Shown piece after piece: positions 30,404-34,056 of a stretch of 34,056 bases of DNA. Every line of letters starts with the position of its first letter. Within the stretch, counting starts at the first letter, position 1. Under the pieces are notes generated by a model. That model made no database searches and was not told the origin of the DNA. It worked only from the letters and a program-made list of their open reading frames with translations. The stretch comes from Euprymna scolopes (lineage: Eukaryota; Mollusca; Cephalopoda; Sepiida; Sepiolidae), in contig CM044510.1 in NCBI GenBank assembly GCA_024364805.1, positions 89,109,344 through 89,143,399 of the forward strand, in the 5' to 3' direction. The translations under genes were made by a program, and so were the position numbers.

Positions 30404-30416
30404 AACGTGCCTGAAA
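30404..30416 (+). repeat. Target-site duplication, right
   Basis: AACGTGCCTGAAA, adjacent to the first base of the 5S-like head on the minus strand. Confidence 0.85.
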
Positions 30417-30948
30417 ATTATCAGATGAATAGGACTTATAGTATTATGTCAATAACTTCTGGTAGATATCATTGGGTTCTCCTTCCGGTCCCGCCCTTAC
30501 CTTTGGCACTCGCGTTGCTCTTCTCAAAGAGGCAAACGGAAGAAAAGATCTTAGCCTTAGGGTTGGCTCATCTTTCAAGCTATCTAAGCATTGCATTCAA
30601 GTTGCGAACGATGCAAAGTGATCTCTATTTGTCATCTGACATTCTTTCGGCAACACTCACTCTTAAAATATTCCCCCCCCCCTTCATTTAACTTTCTCAT
30701 CAGACCACAGTGAGAGTATAGTGTCTATCTGTTACGTGACTTCAAACATCTGAAGAGAGCGTAAACACTGGTTACTCGAATGGTAAAAGTTTATGCGATT
30801 TGACTTATGAAAACCCAATCAAGAAAATCTGTTTCTTTATATGTATAACATAATCGCGTTCACATTTGGGAGGGGTGGGGGGCGTCGCGTAAGCATGACG
30901 TCACCAACTCAAATACATATATCTCTATCTAATCTATCTATATATACA
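30417..30948. other. No recognisable gene (about 530 bp)
   Basis: Continuation of the interrupted tandem-repeat flank, then unassigned sequence with a C-run at 30671-30681 and a G-rich block near 30870-30890. No element ends were found. Confidence 0.4.
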
Positions 30949-31385
30949 TCTATAAAAGTGAACATGTCTGTCTGTGTGTGTGTCTGTGTACATTTCCCTA
31001 CGCAATAACTATGTTAATTTTAAGTCTACAGACTCGAAATTTAATATACAAGGTACTGAAATTTGGGGCAATTTTTATAATCCATTTTCGGCCAGAGATT
31101 TGGCTGTTAAGGGGTTAAAGATCAACGATTTGACCTTTGAGAACTCTACCAAACTCCTCCGAGAATTTTGTGTCTAAACACTTGGAATTTTAGATATAGG
31201 TTCTTCGGACATGGATCTAACTTGATAACTTGATTTGAGCCCAAAACAATAAATGTTAAGGGGTCATAATAAGGGTCAAATTTTAAGAAATTAAACGGTT
31301 TCTTTTTTTTTCTTTTTTTTTTTTTTTGCTTAATATACAAACATACACCTCCAAACACCCGGGCAACGCCGGGCTGAAATGCTAG
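30949..31385 (+). mobile_element. Complete non-autonomous Helitron (element A), 437 bp
   Basis: Starts TCTATAAAAGTGAACATG after an A, then TGTCTGTCTGTGTG, 'catttccctacgcaataact', 'gactcgaaattt-atatacaaggta', 'tttgacctttgagaactcta' and 'ccaaactcctcc'. A T-run and 'acatacacctccaaac' precede the terminal hairpin CCCGGGCAACGCCGGG, then CTGAAATG and CTAG at 31382-31385 followed by T. All Helitron terminal hallmarks are present and no target duplication. First of a head-to-tail series. Confidence 0.85.
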
Positions 31386-31389
31386 TATA

Positions 31390-31840
31390 TCTATAAACGT
31401 GAACGTGTCTGCCTCTCTGCGTGAGTGTGTATCTGTGTACATTTCCCTACGCAGTAACTCTGTCAATTATCAGTCTACAGAATCGAAATTTGATATACAG
31501 GTTTTCTTTTTCGGCTAGAAATTTGGCTGTTGAGGGGTCAAAGTTCAACGATTTGACCTTGGAGAACTCTACCAATCTCCTTCGCCAATTTTGGGTCTAA
31601 GCACTTGAAATTTTAGATATAGATTCCGTGGACATGGATCTAACTTATTAACTTGATATGAGCCCAAAAGAATAAATGTCAAGGGTGTCATAATAGGGGA
31701 CAAAGTTTTAAAAATCGACCTCTGCGGACTCTACCAAATTACTCAGACAATTTCTGGTCTAAACATTAAAAATTTTACATAAAGAATATTCAGAGATAAG
31801 GCAAGCTTTTTAAGTCGGTTTGAGTCGAAAATTTGAGCTA
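31390..31840 (+). mobile_element. Helitron element B1, lacking its own 3' end
   Basis: Starts TCTATAAACGTGAACGTG at 31390, five bases after the CTAG of element A, with the same leader and interior order as A and D. It contains two internal units ('gaactctaccaatctcc' and 'gactctaccaaattactc'). No hairpin is reached before a second TC start at 31841, so B1 lost its end to, or was fused with, B2. Confidence 0.7.
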
Positions 31841-31988
31841 TCAATATATAAATGTATGTATGTATGTATGTTTTCATGTCTACCTAAAACTTTCGAAATG
31901 TACGGGTTCGAGCCTGCCTTCCTACTACAATTTTCCCCCCTAAACATACACCTCAAAACACCCGGGCAACTCCGGGCTGAAATGCCAG
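31841..31988 (+). mobile_element. Short Helitron element B2 (family 2 deletion derivative)
   Basis: Begins TCAATATATAAATGTATG, then ATGTATG repeats and 'gtctacctaaaactttcgaaa', and jumps to 'gggttcgagcctgcctt', 'cctaaacatacacctc', the hairpin CCCGGGCAACTCCGGG and CTGAAATG-CCAG (CTAG with one change) at 31985-31988 followed by T. At 148 bp it is about the minimum that keeps both ends. Confidence 0.7.
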
Positions 31989-31992
31989 TATA

Positions 31993-32414
31993 TCTATAAA
32001 AGTGAAAGTGTCTGTATGTGTATGTGTGTTTGTGTGTGTATGTGTACATTTCCCTACGCAATATCTCTGTCAATTTTCAGTCTACAGACTCGAAATTTGA
32101 TATACAGGGATACTGAGATTTGGGAAAATCTTTTGGGTCGGTTTTCGGCCAGAAATCTGGCTGTTAAGGCGTCAAAGTTAAATGATTTGACCTTTGAGAA
32201 CTCTACCAAACTCCTCCGCCAATCTTTGCTCTGAACACTTGAACCGTGGACATGGATCTAACTTAATAACTTGATATGAGCCCAAAACAATAAATGTTAA
32301 GGGTTATAATAGGGGTCAAATTTTAAAAAATTGACCGCTGTATTTTTTTTTTTTTTTTTTTTTTGCTAAACATACACCTCCAAACAGCCGGGTAATGCCG
32401 GGCTGAAATACTAG
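31993..32414 (+). mobile_element. Complete non-autonomous Helitron (element C), 422 bp
   Basis: Starts TCTATAAAAGTGAAAGTG after an A, five bases after the end of B2. The interior is as in element A. It ends with hairpin GCCGGGTAATGCCGGGC, 'TGAAATA' and CTAG at 32411-32414 followed by T. Confidence 0.85.
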
Positions 32415-32835
32415 TATTATATAAATAAATAAAAACAATTTAGTCTGTATGTCAGTGAGTTTCTTCTTCTTTCGGCTGGCTCGATTTCTCTGTGATATCA
32501 CACTGAGCTACTTTATGTGGCTCGCAATGTTTTTAGATAGGGTTTGTATCGAAATGACTTTGAAAAGTATTGACAACCCATGATCGAAATAATCCGATGA
32601 AAAAAGGAACAGATGATCGGAACCAAAGTTAACAACTTATACAGCCTAACATAACAAGTGCATTTGAGAAGTTGTATTATCACACAAGTCGAAAGGCCCA
32701 ACATACAAAATAAACAGTATATTCTATGATATGATAGGGACGCATTCGAAATGAATGTTTCGGTTTAGCGCACAATTGAAGCATGATACTTGAATTTCGC
32801 ATTTAAAACTTTAATGCAAGCCATTATAAATATAT
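32415..32835. other. Unassigned (about 420 bp)
   Basis: Begins 'TATTATATAAATAAATAAAAAC' and 'agtctgtatgtcagtg', which resembles a Helitron leader but lacks a clean TC. No coding or RNA feature is recognised in the rest. Confidence 0.35.
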
Positions 32836-33000
32836 GTAATATATATATATATATATTTATAATATATATATATATATTATATATATATATATAAAGAATA
32901 TTATATATATTATATATATATAATATTCTTAATATATCGTATATAAATATTTTATATATATTATATATATATATTATATATTTATATAATATGTTTGGTT
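32836..33000. repeat. AT-rich palindromic microsatellite
   Basis: Interrupted TA tracts contain a near-perfect 37-bp palindrome at about 32895-32931 (AAGAATATTATATAT at one end, its complement ending ATATTCTT at the other). Likely hairpin-forming. Confidence 0.8.
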
Positions 33001-33199
33001 TTAATCTAATTGATATAATTAAGATATTGATTTTGCGCATCGAAACAGATACTGTCAAGAATTGTAACTGTCGACTGAATTAAAGTAATAAATTATAAGA
33101 TTGCCAACATCATGAACTTTGGAATATAGTCTTTTGTCATTTATTCACTGTATTGCTCCGTAATCACATTGAGCTTCTTAAATAAGGACTGTTATATAT

Positions 33200-33320
33200 T
33201 ATAAAAAAATAAAATATATTTCCACAGAAATATATATGTATATATATGTGTGCGTGTATATATATATATATATATATATGCGTGTTTATATATATATGTA
33301 TATATATAATTTTCTATATA
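33200..33320. repeat. (TA)n / (TATG)n microsatellite
   Basis: TA tracts interrupted by TGTG and CGTG, directly upstream of a Helitron 5' end. Confidence 0.9.
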
Positions 33321-33795
33321 TCTTCTATATATATAAAAGCTAAAATGTATGTATGTTTGTATGTGTATTCGCTTTTTCTGTATGTCTACAAAAGGCTTTT
33401 TCAGAGAAGCGGTCAGTCGCTTCACAACTTTTTAAAACTTTTTATATCACATATAAATCGTAATATCTCACAGTTAACAACAAAGCTCGCCTGTCTATTT
33501 AATTTGCTCGATTTCGGGAAGATGAATATTCAATATTTGTTGTTCGCCGCATGTGGGTTAGTCTTTTATAACATCTTGGGAAAATAAAAATCCCGCAGTA
33601 AAACTTGACCTCATTTACTCATTAAAACGGCCACCTGCCAAATCCAAGTAATTAAATAAATTCAAATGTACTTCCGTTAGCATGTCGCGGTGGGGCAATC
33701 GTTAACGTCACACGTTTTTTTTTTTCACAGTTTAATTTACAACTTTGCCTCAACCGTTCGGGTTCGATCCTCATACTTACCTTCCTTTACAACAT
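33321..33795 (+). mobile_element. Helitron-like element J (family 2), 3' end not seen
   Basis: Begins TCTTCTATATATATAAAAGC after an A, then AAAATGTATGTATGTTTGTATG and 'tctacaaaaggc-tttt'. The interior is diverged from the other family 2 copies. It carries 'TAGCATGTCGCGGTGGGGCA' (A-box-like), a T-run and 'GGGTTCGATCC' (B-box-like), then 'tacttaccttcctttacaac'. No hairpin plus CTAG follows, so the 3' end is lost or diverged. Confidence 0.55.
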
Positions 33796-34056
33796 AACAA
33801 TACTAAAAAGACCATTGAATATAACAGATCAAGTAAAAAGCAACAAAGTCGGACAAATAGTGTAGAGAACGAATAACGTATTAGTATTACCCCGAAAAAG
33901 AAGAACAGCACACCGTTTGATTGTAGATTTATGGAAATGTGAGAAAGTGTTCGGTGCGATGGAAAACACATAACTTTACGAGAAACAGAAAAGGCATTTT
34001 CTACATTATTATTACCATTGTTGTTGTTGTTGTTATTGTTATTATTATTGTTATTA
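33796..34056. repeat. Unassigned flank and (TTG/TTA)n tract
   Basis: No gene is seen to 34000; trinucleotide TTG and TTA repeats fill 34004-34056 and run off the window. Confidence 0.6.

Noticed and set aside
30251-30691. 146-codon plus-strand frame
   Set aside because: It lies antisense over the 5S-headed SINE and its flank; no protein motif. Length alone is not support.

Overview
The window looks like intergenic or intronic DNA from a large, repeat-rich invertebrate genome. A mollusc, probably a cephalopod such as an octopus, fits best: long (TA)n, (CA)n and (TATC)n microsatellites, abundant short Helitron-like elements, several non-LTR retrotransposon (LINE) clades, Tc1/mariner relics and tRNA- or 5S-derived short retroposons. 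This is judged from composition and remembered repeat types, not from a search. I see no host protein-coding gene that I can support. Every ORF with a recognisable protein signature belongs to a transposable element, and most remaining ORFs are microsatellite translations. No LTR retrovirus-like element was recognised.

Layout. 1-3100: a 31-bp tandem repeat, microsatellites and Helitron fragments. 3140-4639: a decayed Tc1-like transposon with about 210-bp terminal inverted repeats of the IR/DR type. 5.3-8.0 kb: (TA)n tracts, a hammerhead-ribozyme-like repeat end, a Helitron end and another dispersed repeat. 8.3-11.6 kb: a 3.3-kb endonuclease/RT LINE on the minus strand. 12.6-14.9 kb: a tandem repeat, a dispersed 270-bp repeat and a mariner-type transposase relic. 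15.25-16.4 kb: the 3' end of a LINE with a CCHC knuckle. 16.42-17.39 kb: a complete non-autonomous Helitron. 17.5-18.5 kb: a second copy of the 8-11 kb LINE. 18.4-20.6 kb: duplicated segments, a tRNA-headed SINE carrying a hammerhead-like motif, and a 479-bp assembly gap.

20.9-22.7 kb: two Helitrons joined head to tail with no spacer, one interrupted by a LINE whose ORF ends in C2H2 fingers. 23-24.35 kb: microsatellites and repeats. 24.37-26.8 kb: five head-to-tail LINE 3'-end units. 27.0-27.9 kb: the third 270-bp repeat and the third LINE copy. 28.4-30.4 kb: a tandem repeat derived from an RT 'FADD' segment, split by a Helitron dimer and by a 5S-rRNA-headed SINE with a perfect 13-bp target duplication. 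30.95-32.41 kb: a head-to-tail Helitron series. 32.8-34.06 kb: AT palindromes, one more Helitron 5' part and a trinucleotide tract.

The most interesting material is the insertion biology. Several Helitrons form tandem arrays with readable TC...CTAG ends and A|T target sites. A 5S-derived retroposon has an exact target duplication. Hammerhead-like cores (CUGANGA, stem II, then an ACGU palindrome) recur in at least three or four repeats, two of them with compensating stem I changes.
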